From assembly GCA_027076325.1 (NCBI GenBank), contig JALTJZ010000070.1, positions 124,001 to 188,000 on the forward strand: a stretch of 64,000 nucleotides of DNA, written 5' to 3'. The stretch comes from Chromatiales bacterium. Its GTDB lineage: Bacteria; Pseudomonadota; Gammaproteobacteria; UBA6429; Thiohalophilaceae. Below the pieces are notes generated by a model, which saw nothing but the letters and a program-made list of their open reading frames with translations, did not search any database and was not told where the DNA came from. This document shows, piece after piece, positions 10,551 to 22,396 of the stretch. Position 1 is the stretch's first letter. Every line of letters starts with the position of its first letter. The position numbers were made by a program, and so were the translations under genes.

Positions 10551-10913
10551 CTATGCATGTCCGTGGCCACCATGCCCTATTGTTGGCGTCGATTTTCCCA
10601 TCGTAACCATCAGGGCGATACCACCAACCAGAATACCAACAACGACCTGGTTCACCGTTGGTGCAAGTAAATTTGCAAAACCAAGGGTAAATGGAGCAAC
10701 GATTAACCAGAACCCCAGAACCAGATTGGTAAATTCTTTCCACATTTGTGGGCGACTGATTGCTGCGAATGCGAAAAATGCGACGGCTATACCTACTAGA
10801 TAGGAATTGGTTGCGGCGACACCTGCAGTCGAGCCAATACCAATAAGTGGTGAAATAACAAGCCACACACCTAATAAGGCAATACTCCAGTCTTGCCAGC
10901 GTGCTTCTTTCAT
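10551..10913 (-). CDS. SPW-repeat membrane protein with His-rich tail
   Basis: The 120-aa protein has two SPW-type repeats. The first is WQDWSIALLGVWLVISPLIG near residue 5. The second, QMWKEFTNLVLGFWLIVAPF, starts about residue 56. Each is followed by another hydrophobic helix, giving four membrane segments. The last residues, GHGGHGHA, are His/Gly-rich and could bind metal. The start is supported by AGGAGGTGT just upstream on the minus strand. SPW proteins are of unknown function. It is divergent from infA. Confidence 0.82.
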   Translation of the reverse strand: MKEARWQDWSIALLGVWLVISPLIGIGSTAGVAATNSYLVGIAVAFFAFAAISRPQMWKEFTNLVLGFWLIVAPFTLGFANLLAPTVNQVVVGILVGGIALMVTMGKSTPTIGHGGHGHA

Positions 10914-11087
10914 AATACACCTCCTTTGTTCCTCTTTATCTTGTACAAATTAATGCGATGGAACATGCTAAATATATAGCACTTATGTGTAAGACACAGT
11001 CAAGGAAAAGTTGGGGGTATCACTCTGATGCTGCCATAAACCCAAATGACCATTAAAATGGCCTGTATCCGTTAAATAATGCTCACT

Positions 11088-11107
11088 TTATGCAAGTTTA
11101 TGCATAA
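11088..11107. promoter_or_regulatory. Inverted repeat upstream of infA
   Basis: TTATGCA (11088-11094) and TGCATAA (11101-11107) are separated by six bases, within the 275-bp region between the divergent SPW gene and infA. It could be an operator or part of a leader. Nothing else recognisable was seen in the region apart from a weaker inverted repeat, GACCATT/AATGGCC, near 11048. Confidence 0.25.
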
Positions 11108-11188
11108 AAAACGGCTTTCATCTTTGATAAGTTGGCGATTTTAGGGCATTATTGCGCGCTTGTTGAATAGATTGAAGTAAGGCTTGGT

Positions 11189-11407
11189 ATGGCAAAAGAA
11201 GAACACATTGAAATGGAAGGGACGGTTATTGATACCCTGCCCAATACCATGTTTCGAGTTGAGCTTGAAAATGGGCATATTGTAACCGCGCATATTTCAG
11301 GCAAAATGCGTAAAAACTATATCCGTATTCTCACGGGTGATGTTGTGACCGTTCAACTGACACCGTATGACTTGAATAAAGGCCGTATTACTTTCCGCGG
11401 ACGTTAA
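11189..11407 (+). CDS. infA: Translation initiation factor IF-1
   Basis: The 72-aa OB-fold protein begins [20 protein letters not shown] and ends [13 protein letters not shown], a full-length match to bacterial IF-1, which occupies the ribosomal A site during initiation. AGTAAGG precedes the ATG. It faces clpA across a double-hairpin termination region, the usual clpA/infA neighbourhood of Gammaproteobacteria. Confidence 0.97.
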   Translation: MAKEEHIEMEGTVIDTLPNTMFRVELENGHIVTAHISGKMRKNYIRILTGDVVTVQLTPYDLNKGRITFRGR

Positions 11408-11428
11408 GTTAGCGCTTTTATAACGAAC

Positions 11429-11460
11429 AAAGGCCACAACAGCAGTGTTGTGGCCTTTTT
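11429..11460 (+). terminator. Rho-independent terminator of infA
   Basis: There is a perfect 13-bp stem, AAAGGCCACAACA (11429-11441) and TGTTGTGGCCTTT (11446-11458), with loop GCAG, followed by T residues. It starts 21 bp after the infA stop. Confidence 0.9.
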
Positions 11461-11523
11461 AGTGCCCGTTTAAAATGACACTGGCATAGTGATTATGCCA
11501 GTGTCATTTTAGCGGCAGGCACT
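11461..11523. terminator. Nested inverted repeat, probable terminator of clpA
   Basis: The inner arms AAAATGACACTGGCAT (11472-11487) and ATGCCAGTGTCATTTT (11495-11510) are perfectly complementary over 16 bp, with a 7-nt loop. An outer pair, AGTGCC (11461-11466) and GGCACT (11518-11523), can extend it. Read on the minus strand it directly follows the clpA stop and ends in a T run, so it can terminate clpA. It is symmetrical enough to act in both directions. Confidence 0.75.
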
Positions 11524-13781
11524 TATGCCGTCACTTTTTCTTTTGATGTTACTTGAAACGCAAGCTCATCGTTTTTGACATGAATATGAATCGAGCCACC
11601 GTGCGTTAAATCACCAAACAACAATTCTTCTGCCATTGGCTTTTTCAGGTATTGCTGGATAATGCGCGTCATTGGCCGCGCACCCATTTTAGGGTCGTAA
11701 CCTTTCATCGCAATCCAGGTACGCGCTTCATCGTCCACCGTTAAACTCACGCCTTTTTCTTCCAGTTGAGCTTCAAATTCAAAAATAAACTTGTCGACCA
11801 CGCGACCAATCATATCCGGGCCTAGCGGGTTGAACTGGATAATGCTGTCCAGGCGATTTCTGAATTCAGGCGTAAAGACTTTTTTGATGCTTTCCATGGC
11901 ATCGGTTGAGTGATCCTGAGTCTGGAAGCCAATGGAGCTTCGATTTAACCGGTCGGCACCGGCATTGGTTGTCATCACAAAAATCACGTTACGGAAGTCT
12001 GCTTTACGTCCATTGTTATCCGTTAATATACCGTGATCCATCACTTGCAGCAGGATATTAAACACATCCGGATGTGCTTTTTCAATTTCATCCAGCAATA
12101 AAACCGCATGCGGGTTTTTGTTGATTGCTTCGGTTAATAGTCCGCCCTGATCAAAGCCAACATAACCTGGTGGTGCACCAATTAAGCGCGATACGGTATG
12201 TTGCTCCATATATTCGGACATATCAAAACGAATAAGCTCGATACCTAAAATACGTGCTAGCTGGCGGGTCACTTCGGTTTTACCCACGCCGGTTGGCCCT
12301 GCAAACAGGAAGGACGCGATTGGTTTTTCAGACTCACCTAAACCGGAACGGGCTAATTTAATCGCACTGGACAAGCTGTCAACCGCATCGTCCTGACCAT
12401 AAATAACCAGTTTCAGGTTATTTTCTAAGCTGCGTAAGACTTCTTTATCGTCACTGGAAACCGATTTGGCCGGAATACGGGCAATTTTAGCCACAATCGC
12501 TTCAATATCTTTTACGCCAATGGTTTTTTTGCGCTTTGATGCCGGCAATAAAATTTGGCTGGCACCGGCTTCATCAATCACATCAATGGCTTTATCAGGT
12601 AGATGCTTGTCATTGATATAACGTTCGGATAATTCAGCGGCACTGCGCAAGGCCTGTTGGGTGTAGCGAACGTTGTGATGCTCTTCAAAGCGGCTCTTTA
12701 GGCCAGCAAGAATTTGCACACATTCATCCACGGAAGGTTCAGATACATCCACTTTCTGGAAACGACGCGCTAAAGCACGGTCTTTTTCGAAAATACCCCG
12801 GTATTCCTGATGGGTGGTAGAACCAATGCATTTTAATTCGTTGGTGGCCAGTACCGGCTTTAACAGATTGGAGGCATCCATTGCGCCGCCAGAGGCCGCG
12901 CCTGCGCCAATAATAGTATGGATTTCATCAATAAACAGTACTGCATTTTCTTCGCTTTTAAGCTGTTTAAGTACCGCTTTAAGGCGTTTTTCAAAATCAC
13001 CTCGGTACTTGGTACCGGCAAGTAAGGAACCTAAATCCAGCGAGTAAATAACATAATTTTTTAGAACATCGGGCACATCGCTATCAACAATACGCTTAGC
13101 TAGCCCTTCTGCTAGTGCTGTTTTACCGACACCCGCATCCCCTACAAAAAGTGGGTTATTTTTACGTCGACGGCATAAGATTTGTATTGTGCGCTCCACT
13201 TCATATTTACGACCAATTAAAGGGTCGATTTTGCCGGCCATCGCCAGCTCATTCAAATTGGCAGCGAATTGTTCTAATGGTGTTGCCGCCGGTTCTTCGG
13301 CCGGTTCTTCTTCGGCAACGGCATCGTCGTGTTCAGGTGACGGCCCTTCGATTTTGGAAATACCGTGGGAAATATAATTAACAATTTCCAGCCGTGAAAT
13401 GTCCTGTTTTTTCAGAAAATAAACCGCTTGTGATTCCTGTTCACTAAAAATAGCAACCAGTACATTCAGGCCATTGACTTCCTGCTTACCCGATGATTGC
13501 ACATGGAATACGGCACGTTGCAGAACCCGCTGGAAGCCAAGTGTTGGTTGGGTATCACGTTCATCATCCGGTGGTAATAAGGGGGTGGTTTCATCCAGGA
13601 AAGCGGTTAAATCTTTCTGTAGCAGTTCCATATCGGCACCACAGGCTTTGAGAACTTCAATCACACCATCATTCGACATTAATGCCAGCAGTAAATGTTC
13701 TACTGTCATAAACTCATGGTTTTGACTACGTGCGTCTTTAAATGCACCGTTTAATGAATCTTCCAACTCTCTACTTAACAT
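11523..13781 (-). CDS. clpA: ATP-dependent Clp protease, ATP-binding subunit ClpA
   Basis: ClpA is the AAA+ unfoldase that feeds substrates to ClpP. The 752-aa protein has the N-domain (residues 1-145), then two AAA modules with Walker A motifs GDAGVGKT and GPTGVGKT, and Walker B strings [10 protein letters not shown] and [11 protein letters not shown]. There is no ClpB-like coiled-coil middle domain between the modules, as expected for ClpA. It lies 12 bp downstream of clpS, so the adaptor and unfoldase are one operon. The length matches E. coli ClpA (758 aa). Confidence 0.97.
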   Translation of the reverse strand: MLSRELEDSLNGAFKDARSQNHEFMTVEHLLLALMSNDGVIEVLKACGADMELLQKDLTAFLDETTPLLPPDDERDTQPTLGFQRVLQRAVFHVQSSGKQEVNGLNVLVAIFSEQESQAVYFLKKQDISRLEIVNYISHGISKIEGPSPEHDDAVAEEEPAEEPAATPLEQFAANLNELAMAGKIDPLIGRKYEVERTIQILCRRRKNNPLFVGDAGVGKTALAEGLAKRIVDSDVPDVLKNYVIYSLDLGSLLAGTKYRGDFEKRLKAVLKQLKSEENAVLFIDEIHTIIGAGAASGGAMDASNLLKPVLATNELKCIGSTTHQEYRGIFEKDRALARRFQKVDVSEPSVDECVQILAGLKSRFEEHHNVRYTQQALRSAAELSERYINDKHLPDKAIDVIDEAGASQILLPASKRKKTIGVKDIEAIVAKIARIPAKSVSSDDKEVLRSLENNLKLVIYGQDDAVDSLSSAIKLARSGLGESEKPIASFLFAGPTGVGKTEVTRQLARILGIELIRFDMSEYMEQHTVSRLIGAPPGYVGFDQGGLLTEAINKNPHAVLLLDEIEKAHPDVFNILLQVMDHGILTDNNGRKADFRNVIFVMTTNAGADRLNRSSIGFQTQDHSTDAMESIKKVFTPEFRNRLDSIIQFNPLGPDMIGRVVDKFIFEFEAQLEEKGVSLTVDDEARTWIAMKGYDPKMGARPMTRIIQQYLKKPMAEELLFGDLTHGGSIHIHVKNDELAFQVTSKEKVTA

Positions 13782-13793
13782 GACTAAAACCTC

Positions 13794-14123
13794 TTAACCG
13801 TCGACTTCCATTGTGCACAACAATGGGTGTTCATGCTGCCGGGAGTAATCATTAACCTGAGCCACTTTTGTTTCTGCAATATCGCGGGTAAACACCCCGC
13901 ATAACCCTTTCCCCTTGCTATGCACATTAAGCATGATCTGTGTAGCAGTTGGACGGTTCATTGCAAAAAAAGTTTCTAGTACATGAACAACAAACTCCAT
14001 AGGAGTATAATCGTCATTTATCAGCAAAACTTTAAACATTGGTGGCTGTTTTATTTCAGGCTTTGCTTCTTCGACCGCAAGGCCGGTGTCATCCTGATAC
14101 TGATTTTCTTTGTGATCGGTCAT
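13794..14123 (-). CDS. clpS: ATP-dependent Clp protease adaptor ClpS
   Basis: ClpS recognises N-degrons and delivers them to ClpA. The 109-aa protein has a flexible acidic N-terminus, then the conserved core [20 protein letters not shown] and the G-x-C-G-V-F-T-R-D segment, with the binding-pocket residues N, D and M of [10 protein letters not shown] visible. It is the first gene of clpS-clpA and is divergent from cspD, as in E. coli. Confidence 0.96.
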   Translation of the reverse strand: MTDHKENQYQDDTGLAVEEAKPEIKQPPMFKVLLINDDYTPMEFVVHVLETFFAMNRPTATQIMLNVHSKGKGLCGVFTRDIAETKVAQVNDYSRQHEHPLLCTMEVDG

Positions 14124-14325
14124 ATATTAATCTTACCTTAAATAGTGCTATTCTTTCTACATAGTAAAATTTTACAAAATTTCCAATAAAATACTGAAAA
14201 TTTCTGAAAAGTAGCTATAGTTAGGCTTGATAGGCATGTAACTGCTGTATTAATGAGTTGAGCACTGATTAATAAACTCTGTACTATCAATAAGTTAACG
14301 TAGAATATCAAGGAGGTTCGGAGGC

Positions 14326-14562
14326 ATGTCTTCAGGAGTCGTTAAATGGTTTAGTAATTCCAAAGGGTATGGATTTATCGCACCAGAAGAAGGGGGTGAT
14401 GACATATTTGCACATTTTTCAGCAATTGAAATGGAAGGCTACAAGACCTTAAAAAAAGGTCAACCAGTTGAATTTAAATGTACGGAAGGCCCCAAAGGCC
14501 TGCATGCAATTGAAATTACAGCAGCGAGTAGCAGTCCGGACGATACTGAAACTGCGCATTAA
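14326..14562 (+). CDS. cspD: Cold-shock-domain protein, CspD-like
   Basis: The 78-aa single cold-shock domain has the RNA-binding motifs KGYGFIAPEEGG (RNP1-like) and DIFAHFSAIE (RNP2-like). It has a polar C-terminal tail. The location divergent from clpS and the tail favour CspD, which in E. coli inhibits replication by binding single-stranded DNA. AAGGAGG about ten bases before the ATG is a strong ribosome-binding site. Exact paralogue identity is from context. Confidence 0.88.
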   Translation: MSSGVVKWFSNSKGYGFIAPEEGGDDIFAHFSAIEMEGYKTLKKGQPVEFKCTEGPKGLHAIEITAASSSPDDTETAH

Positions 14563-14591
14563 GTCAGAGTCCGATACATCAGCAAAACAAA

Positions 14592-14637
14592 AGGCGTTCT
14601 CCCCCTTCTATACCAGGATGGGGGGAGCGTCTTTTTG
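14592..14637 (+). terminator. Rho-independent terminator of cspD
   Basis: The GC-rich arms AGGCGTTCTCCCCC and GGGGGAGCGTCT pair with one bulge around a loop of about 15 nt, and CTTTTTG follows. It is located 30 bp after the cspD stop and just before the convergent icd stop. Confidence 0.75.
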
Positions 14638-14660
14638 CGTGACTACAAATGAAATACCGA

Positions 14661-16934
<2,274 letters not shown>

Positions 16935-17019
16935 CTATTATATTTCAGATCCGTGATTGATTCACGTTTCATTTAGGCAGAAAGATTAACAGCCAGGCAA
17001 TCCAGTGTGCTTAGAAATT

Positions 17020-20000
17020 TTATACGTTACTGGCAGGTTTTTTTGCAGGAAGAATGATATCAGACGTTTCAAGTAATTCGGGCTTGCCAATAAAAAATCC
17101 CTGTACGTAATCAACCCCAATTTGCTTTAAAACATCCAGCGCCTGCTGGTTTTCAACAAACTCAACGACTGTTTTTTTGTGTAACGTTGTGCAAACATCA
17201 TGCATTGCTTTTACAAGCGCATAATTCAGTTTATTGTTTTCAATGCCAACAATAAATGAACCATCAATTTTAACATAGTCTACCGGAAATTCCTTTAGAT
17301 ATGAAAATGAGCTGTAGCCTGCCCCAAAGTCATCTAATGCCGTTGCACAGCCCATCGCACGTAATTTGTTCAAAAAGATAATGGCATTTGGGAAATCGGA
17401 TATAGCAACATCTTCAGTAATTTCAAAAATAATCTTTGCAGGATCAATTGCAAATTCATCAATGGATTCCCGTATAACATAGAATATTTCAGGATGGCCG
17501 ACCGATTTTGCAGAGAGATTAATCGAGATACATGGCATCTCAGATTGACCATTCGATGCTGCATCGAATGAATACGCCTGCAATGCATTACGTACAACCC
17601 AACAATCCACTTCCGGCATTAAATCAAACCGTTCTGCGGCACCTAAAAAACCAGCCGGCATAATCAGCTCCTGCTTTTCATCATCCTGCATTCGAATCAA
17701 ATATTCTTCAGCAAAAACCTGGTTTAAGGCGGTACTGACTATTTTTTGCTTTGCAAAAACAAAGCTATTATTTTTTATTGCATTTTTAATACGTTGCGAC
17801 CAGCCCATATCTGAATAAAGGTTATCGACGGCTTGTTGGTCACTGTCGTTATAAATATGAATACAGTTTTTTCCTTTAAGTTTTGCTTTATGGCAGGCCA
17901 CATCTGCTCGGGATAATAATTCATCCTTGTTTCTTATCGACGCCGTCATTGCAGCCAAACCAATGGAACAACCCACATTAAATGCTTTGCCATTTTCAAT
18001 AAATTTGTAATCTTTTATAGATTGGCGATATTCATTAGCAAGGTTAGCCGCTTTATCAAGCTCAATATCTATAAATACCAACGAGAACTCATCGCCACCG
18101 ATTCGGGCAAGTAAGTCACTCTTCCGCATCCGGTTATGCAGCAGGCCGGTTATTTCTTTTAACAACCTGTCTCCCGCCATATGTCCCAGCGTATCATTGA
18201 TATATTTAAAATTATCCAAATCCAGGTACATGCACACAATATTAAAAGACTGATCGTCATGGGCTCGTTCAATAATAAGGTCAAGATTATCTGAATAATA
18301 CTGGCGATTATGAAGTCCGGTTAATGCATCGTGCTCTGCTATATGCCTCAGGTTGCTCATCAGTGCTTTTTGCTCACTGATATCCTGAACGATGAAAATA
18401 TATAAAACATTTTCCCCCAGTTGCATCTGACTCACTTTTACTGACAAGGGGAATATTTCTCTATTGGTATTTATTGCCTGAAACTCGCCTTCAAAATGAA
18501 TGTCAGAAAAATCATCATGGTGAAATAATTGATACAGTTCTGTCTCTTCGTATTTATAAATCAAATCAGATAAACATTTATTTTTGCTGGTTTCACGGGT
18601 TAAACCAAAAAGCCTTAACCCGGCTTCGTTAATTGATTCGATTTTGCATTCAACATCAATGGTGATAATGCCCTCTGCTGCATTGCTGAAAACAGCTTCC
18701 AGACGTTGTTGACGTAAACGTACCTGATCCTGCATATAATTAAAGGCCTTATCAAGCAGCTTAATTTCATCCAGACTATTTTTGGCACTCAGTTGTTTGT
18801 AGGGCTCCCCTCGTGCTTCGGCTTCCATGGCACTGGCAACCTTAAGCACAGGGTCACGAATAACACGTTTAAAAACAAAGAATGACAACACCAGTAACCC
18901 AATAACCGTTATCGTAAAAAACCAGATAAAGCCAGACAGCAAATCTGCCGTTAGCAGTGATTTTTTAATACCTTTATTTGCATCCTGATTAATCAGTTCT
19001 TCAATACTGGAGATTGTTTTTCGTAATAACTCAAAATTGGGATCCAGAATACTTTTAAGCATGGGTAAATCAGAGCGCCAGTTATCTGAAAGGTAAACCG
19101 ATATGGCTTTGTTAAAATGCACTTCATACAGTTCAGACGCTTTATGCATTACTTCCAAAGACTCTTCTTGCTGTAAGCCCAACAAACCTTCTTTGTTTAA
19201 CTTGTCCAGCTCTTTAAATCGGTATTCAACTATTTCCGCATAAATTTGCCGGTTTTTTAAATTTTTCTTCATTGACGCAACTGGATCACCAAAAGCACCC
19301 ATTCGGTTGGCAATTGCAATACGTAACCAGCTTACTTTTTGTGCCCATGCATAACGTATTGACTGAAACAAACCAAAAATTTGGTATTGATGCTTATCCA
19401 GATCGCCAATTTGTGCATCAGTCATCGCATTTTCCTGTAATGCAGATTCAACCGCTTCAGAAAACAAAGCATTGTTAGGCATTAAAAATTCCAGTAAATG
19501 AGGCATCCCTGGATAACGTGTTCGCACATTGCTCATGACGTTAAGGTAATTGTTTGTATTTTTCTCTAAATCTTTAATCGCCACAACAAGACGATCTACA
19601 TGGAGCCCCATTTTTCTGTACTCAGGTTTATATTCCAGTTTTACAAGCTCATCAATCAGCACGCTGAGAGCAGCATTGTTGTTTTTGACGGGACCCGCTA
19701 TCGTATATTTTTCTGGCAGGCGAACAAATTGAACCAGCGCCAGCAAGTCAATTTGTAACTGATGCAAATCAGCTTCAATATTAAATTTTGTCTCATCATC
19801 CAGATAGGTTGTGTACTTGAGAACGTTACGTTCGATTTGCTGTATTTGTTGCTTAACTTGGCCGACTTGCTGTAAAAGCTGTGTGTTTTCCCTTATCACG
19901 GAATAGCCATCCTTAGCCGTACGTGTTACCCGATTTTGTGCATACAAGGTGATAACAAGCAGGGTTACAGAAATAATGCCTGCCACCCAAATATACCGCC

Positions 20001-20028
20001 CGGATAAATGACTAAGCCCTGAGTTCAT
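17020..20028 (-). CDS. Membrane-bound PAS-GGDEF-EAL protein (c-di-GMP turnover)
   Basis: The 1002-aa protein has a membrane segment near residues 12-30, a long periplasmic sensing region (to about 360), and a second membrane helix. A HAMP-like linker and a PAS domain (VFSNAAEGIITIDVEC region) follow, then a GGDEF domain with intact RIGGDEF near residue 642, and a C-terminal EAL domain. In the EAL domain the signature reads EYL (EEYLIRM) instead of EAL, but its Glu, SINLSA, FEITED, DDFGAGYSS and VKIDGSF are kept. Both diguanylate cyclase and phosphodiesterase activity are therefore possible. The signal sensed is unknown. It is divergent from rluE and monocistronic. Confidence 0.92.
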   Translation of the reverse strand: MNSGLSHLSGRYIWVAGIISVTLLVITLYAQNRVTRTAKDGYSVIRENTQLLQQVGQVKQQIQQIERNVLKYTTYLDDETKFNIEADLHQLQIDLLALVQFVRLPEKYTIAGPVKNNNAALSVLIDELVKLEYKPEYRKMGLHVDRLVVAIKDLEKNTNNYLNVMSNVRTRYPGMPHLLEFLMPNNALFSEAVESALQENAMTDAQIGDLDKHQYQIFGLFQSIRYAWAQKVSWLRIAIANRMGAFGDPVASMKKNLKNRQIYAEIVEYRFKELDKLNKEGLLGLQQEESLEVMHKASELYEVHFNKAISVYLSDNWRSDLPMLKSILDPNFELLRKTISSIEELINQDANKGIKKSLLTADLLSGFIWFFTITVIGLLVLSFFVFKRVIRDPVLKVASAMEAEARGEPYKQLSAKNSLDEIKLLDKAFNYMQDQVRLRQQRLEAVFSNAAEGIITIDVECKIESINEAGLRLFGLTRETSKNKCLSDLIYKYEETELYQLFHHDDFSDIHFEGEFQAINTNREIFPLSVKVSQMQLGENVLYIFIVQDISEQKALMSNLRHIAEHDALTGLHNRQYYSDNLDLIIERAHDDQSFNIVCMYLDLDNFKYINDTLGHMAGDRLLKEITGLLHNRMRKSDLLARIGGDEFSLVFIDIELDKAANLANEYRQSIKDYKFIENGKAFNVGCSIGLAAMTASIRNKDELLSRADVACHKAKLKGKNCIHIYNDSDQQAVDNLYSDMGWSQRIKNAIKNNSFVFAKQKIVSTALNQVFAEEYLIRMQDDEKQELIMPAGFLGAAERFDLMPEVDCWVVRNALQAYSFDAASNGQSEMPCISINLSAKSVGHPEIFYVIRESIDEFAIDPAKIIFEITEDVAISDFPNAIIFLNKLRAMGCATALDDFGAGYSSFSYLKEFPVDYVKIDGSFIVGIENNKLNYALVKAMHDVCTTLHKKTVVEFVENQQALDVLKQIGVDYVQGFFIGKPELLETSDIILPAKKPASNV

Positions 20029-20212
20029 ATAGCCACTTCTTTATCGGGTACAGCGCAAATACGCTGGTGCTCTTTTTTTATTTTGCTTAGAAAAATACAT
20101 AAATTGATATCCCTGCCTTGTTATACTTTGCTTAAATAGTATCGTGCCGCCAGACCCAATCAGCTCTGGCGCAGCTCTATCAATACAAACTCTGGTAATA
20201 TAGAAACATTTA

Positions 20213-20764
20213 ATGACCGATTTATATCTGTTTAATAAACCGTTCGGGGTTATTTCTCAATTTACCGAGCTTGACGGTGCAATCAGTCTGGCCAATTTTA
20301 TTCAGGTTGCCGGTATTTACCCTGCTGGCCGTCTTGATAAGGATTCCGAAGGGCTCCTGCTACTTACTAATAACGGCAGCTTGCAACATAAAATTAGTAA
20401 TCCAAAAAATAAAATGGAAAAAACCTACTGGGTGCAGGTTGAAGGTGTCCCCGATCAAAAGGCAATACAGCAGTTAGAACAAGGCGTAAAACTGAAAGAT
20501 GGGCTCACTTTACCGGCAAAAGCCCGCCTAATCGACGCAGATGAAATTTTACCCCAACTCTGGCCACGAATACCGCCTATTCGTTATCGTGCTAAAATAC
20601 CTACTTGCTGGATCGAGCTTAAAATCAAACAGGGCAAAAATCGTCAGGTTCGGCGGATGACCGCAGCGGTGGGCTATCCAACCTTACGGCTTGTACGTTA
20701 TGCCATTGGTGAGTGGACGGTCAAAAATATTGCACCGGGTCAGTATAAAAAATTATCACTATAA
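20213..20764 (+). CDS. rluE: 23S rRNA pseudouridine synthase RluE
   Basis: The 183-aa protein lacks the S4 domain and starts directly with DLYLFNKPFGVISQFTE. It contains the catalytic-Asp motif AGRLDKDSEGLLLLTNNG and the C-terminal KQGKNRQVRRMTAAVGYPTLRL. These define the RsuA/RluB/E/F family, and the length fits RluE (U2457 in E. coli). It lies 31 bp upstream of the Nudix gene, as in many Gammaproteobacteria where rluE-nudJ-mnmA-hflD are linked. Confidence 0.92.
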   Translation: MTDLYLFNKPFGVISQFTELDGAISLANFIQVAGIYPAGRLDKDSEGLLLLTNNGSLQHKISNPKNKMEKTYWVQVEGVPDQKAIQQLEQGVKLKDGLTLPAKARLIDADEILPQLWPRIPPIRYRAKIPTCWIELKIKQGKNRQVRRMTAAVGYPTLRLVRYAIGEWTVKNIAPGQYKKLSL

Positions 20765-20795
20765 CGACTCAAGTTAAGACTAAATATCCAACTAT

Positions 20796-21275
20796 ATGAA
20801 TAATTTACTTAAAAGTAACTGGCTCCCACATGTTACCGTTGCGGCGGTTGTTGAGTGTAAAGCACAATTTTTAATGGTTGAAGAACAAATAAACAGGCAG
20901 ATGGTAATAAACCAGCCGGCCGGCCACTGGGAAATGGGTGAGTCACTGGTTGAGGCAGTAAAACGTGAAACACTGGAAGAAACAGCCTGCATTATCGAGC
21001 CTGAATTTTTAATTGGTATATATAACTGGACTGTTCCTGACAACGAAAATGCTGCATCCACAACTGATACCTTTTTACGCTTCACCTTTAAATGCAAGCT
21101 GATTGAAGAAACCAGTGCTGAATTAGATCAGGATATACATCGCCGTTTGTGGCTCAGTGATCAACAAATCCGTTCTGTGGATTATCAAAAACGCAGCCCG
21201 CTTGTTTTACGCTCGTTAGAGGATTATTTAAAGGGTAAAAACTATCCCCTTGAGCAGTTTATCGATATAAAATAG
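20796..21275 (+). CDS. nudJ: Nudix hydrolase NudJ-like
   Basis: The 159-aa protein has a Nudix box, GHWEMGESLVEAVKRETLEETA, with the metal-binding REXXEE core (written RETLEE). It follows HVTVAAVVECKAQFLMVEEQ. NudJ acts on nucleoside tri- and diphosphates and HMP-PP in E. coli; substrate here is inferred. It sits between rluE and mnmA in the conserved order. Confidence 0.9.
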   Translation: MNNLLKSNWLPHVTVAAVVECKAQFLMVEEQINRQMVINQPAGHWEMGESLVEAVKRETLEETACIIEPEFLIGIYNWTVPDNENAASTTDTFLRFTFKCKLIEETSAELDQDIHRRLWLSDQQIRSVDYQKRSPLVLRSLEDYLKGKNYPLEQFIDIK

Positions 21276-21307
21276 CCGTTATTCACCTTTACAATCAGGA
21301 CTGAATT

Positions 21308-22396
21308 ATTCCTATTCAAAAAACAAAATCCGTTTATGTCGGTGTTTCCGGTGGTGTTGACTCGTCCGTTGCACTGTTGCTGTTAAAACAACAACATTAC
21401 CACTTGCATGGCGTGTTTATGAAAAACTGGGAAGCCGATGACACCGACGAATACTGTGCTGCTGCGGCTGACCTCGCTGATGCCGAATCAGTGTGTGCAC
21501 AACTGGCTATCCCTTTAACCAGTGTTAATTTCTCCGACCAATACTGGGATCGGGTGTTTGAATATTTTCTCGCAGAATATAAAGCCGGCCGCACCCCCAA
21601 CCCGGATGTATTATGTAATAAAGAAATCAAATTTAAAGCCTTTCTAGATTATGCGATTGAACAAGGTGCCAATTATGTCGCAATGGGGCATTATGCACGG
21701 GTTCAAAATCAGGATGGTCAATATCTATTATTAAAAGCGAAAGACAGCAATAAAGACCAGAGTTATTTTTTATATTTACTAAACCAGCATCAGCTATCAA
21801 AAAGTTTGTTTCCACTGGGTGAAATAGAAAAAACAGACGTTCGCAAAATAGCTGCAAAAAAAAACTTTATTACGCAAAACAAAAAGGACAGCACCGGCAT
21901 CTGCTTTATCGGTGAACGTCGTTTTAAAGATTTCCTGCAACAATTTATACCGGCACAACGTGGTGTGATGCAAACCCCCGATGGTAGAGAAGTCGGTCAT
22001 CATGATGGTTTGATGTACTACACGATTGGGCAGCGCAAAGGTTTGCATATTGGAGGCCAACAACAGGGTGATGGTAGCCCGTGGTATGTAGCGGATAAAA
22101 TTGTTGATAAAAATACATTAATCGTGGTGCAAGGTAGCGATAACCCCTTGCTGTACAAAAAAAGTTTAAATGCGATTAAACTGCATTGGATATCAGGCCA
22201 GCCACCTGCTACACCGTATACTTGCACTGCTAAAACACGTTATCGGCAAGCCGATGAGGTTTGCACAATAACATCTATAAAAAACAACCAGTGCACTGTA
22301 GAATTTGAGAAACCACAATGGGCGATCACGCCGGGGCAATCCGTGGTATTTTATAACGCTGACATTTGTCTCGGTGGAGGAATTATCGATAAATGA
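21308..22396 (+). CDS. mnmA: tRNA 2-thiouridylase MnmA, with a probable non-canonical ATT start
   Basis: MnmA adds sulfur to U34 of tRNA-Lys/Glu/Gln, using persulfide passed by the Tus relay. The product aligns in full with E. coli MnmA: the PP-loop SGGVDSS near residue 14, FMKNWE, the catalytic-Cys regions NPDVLCNKEIKF and DSTGICFIGER, and the C-terminal CLGGGII. There is no ATG, GTG or TTG between the in-frame stop TGA at 21302-21304 and the PP-loop. The candidate starts are the ATT codons at 21305, 21308 and 21314. AGGA at 21297-21300 is correctly placed for 21308. The TTG at 21377 would delete the PP-loop. The start is therefore uncertain. The stop overlaps hflD by 4 nt. Confidence 0.92.
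   Translation: MPIQKTKSVYVGVSGGVDSSVALLLLKQQHYHLHGVFMKNWEADDTDEYCAAAADLADAESVCAQLAIPLTSVNFSDQYWDRVFEYFLAEYKAGRTPNPDVLCNKEIKFKAFLDYAIEQGANYVAMGHYARVQNQDGQYLLLKAKDSNKDQSYFLYLLNQHQLSKSLFPLGEIEKTDVRKIAAKKNFITQNKKDSTGICFIGERRFKDFLQQFIPAQRGVMQTPDGREVGHHDGLMYYTIGQRKGLHIGGQQQGDGSPWYVADKIVDKNTLIVVQGSDNPLLYKKSLNAIKLHWISGQPPATPYTCTAKTRYRQADEVCTITSIKNNQCTVEFEKPQWAITPGQSVVFYNADICLGGGIIDK

Noticed and set aside
21377-22396. mnmA starting at TTG 21377
   Set aside because: This would remove the PP-loop SGGVDSS needed for adenylation; homology extends upstream to about 21320.
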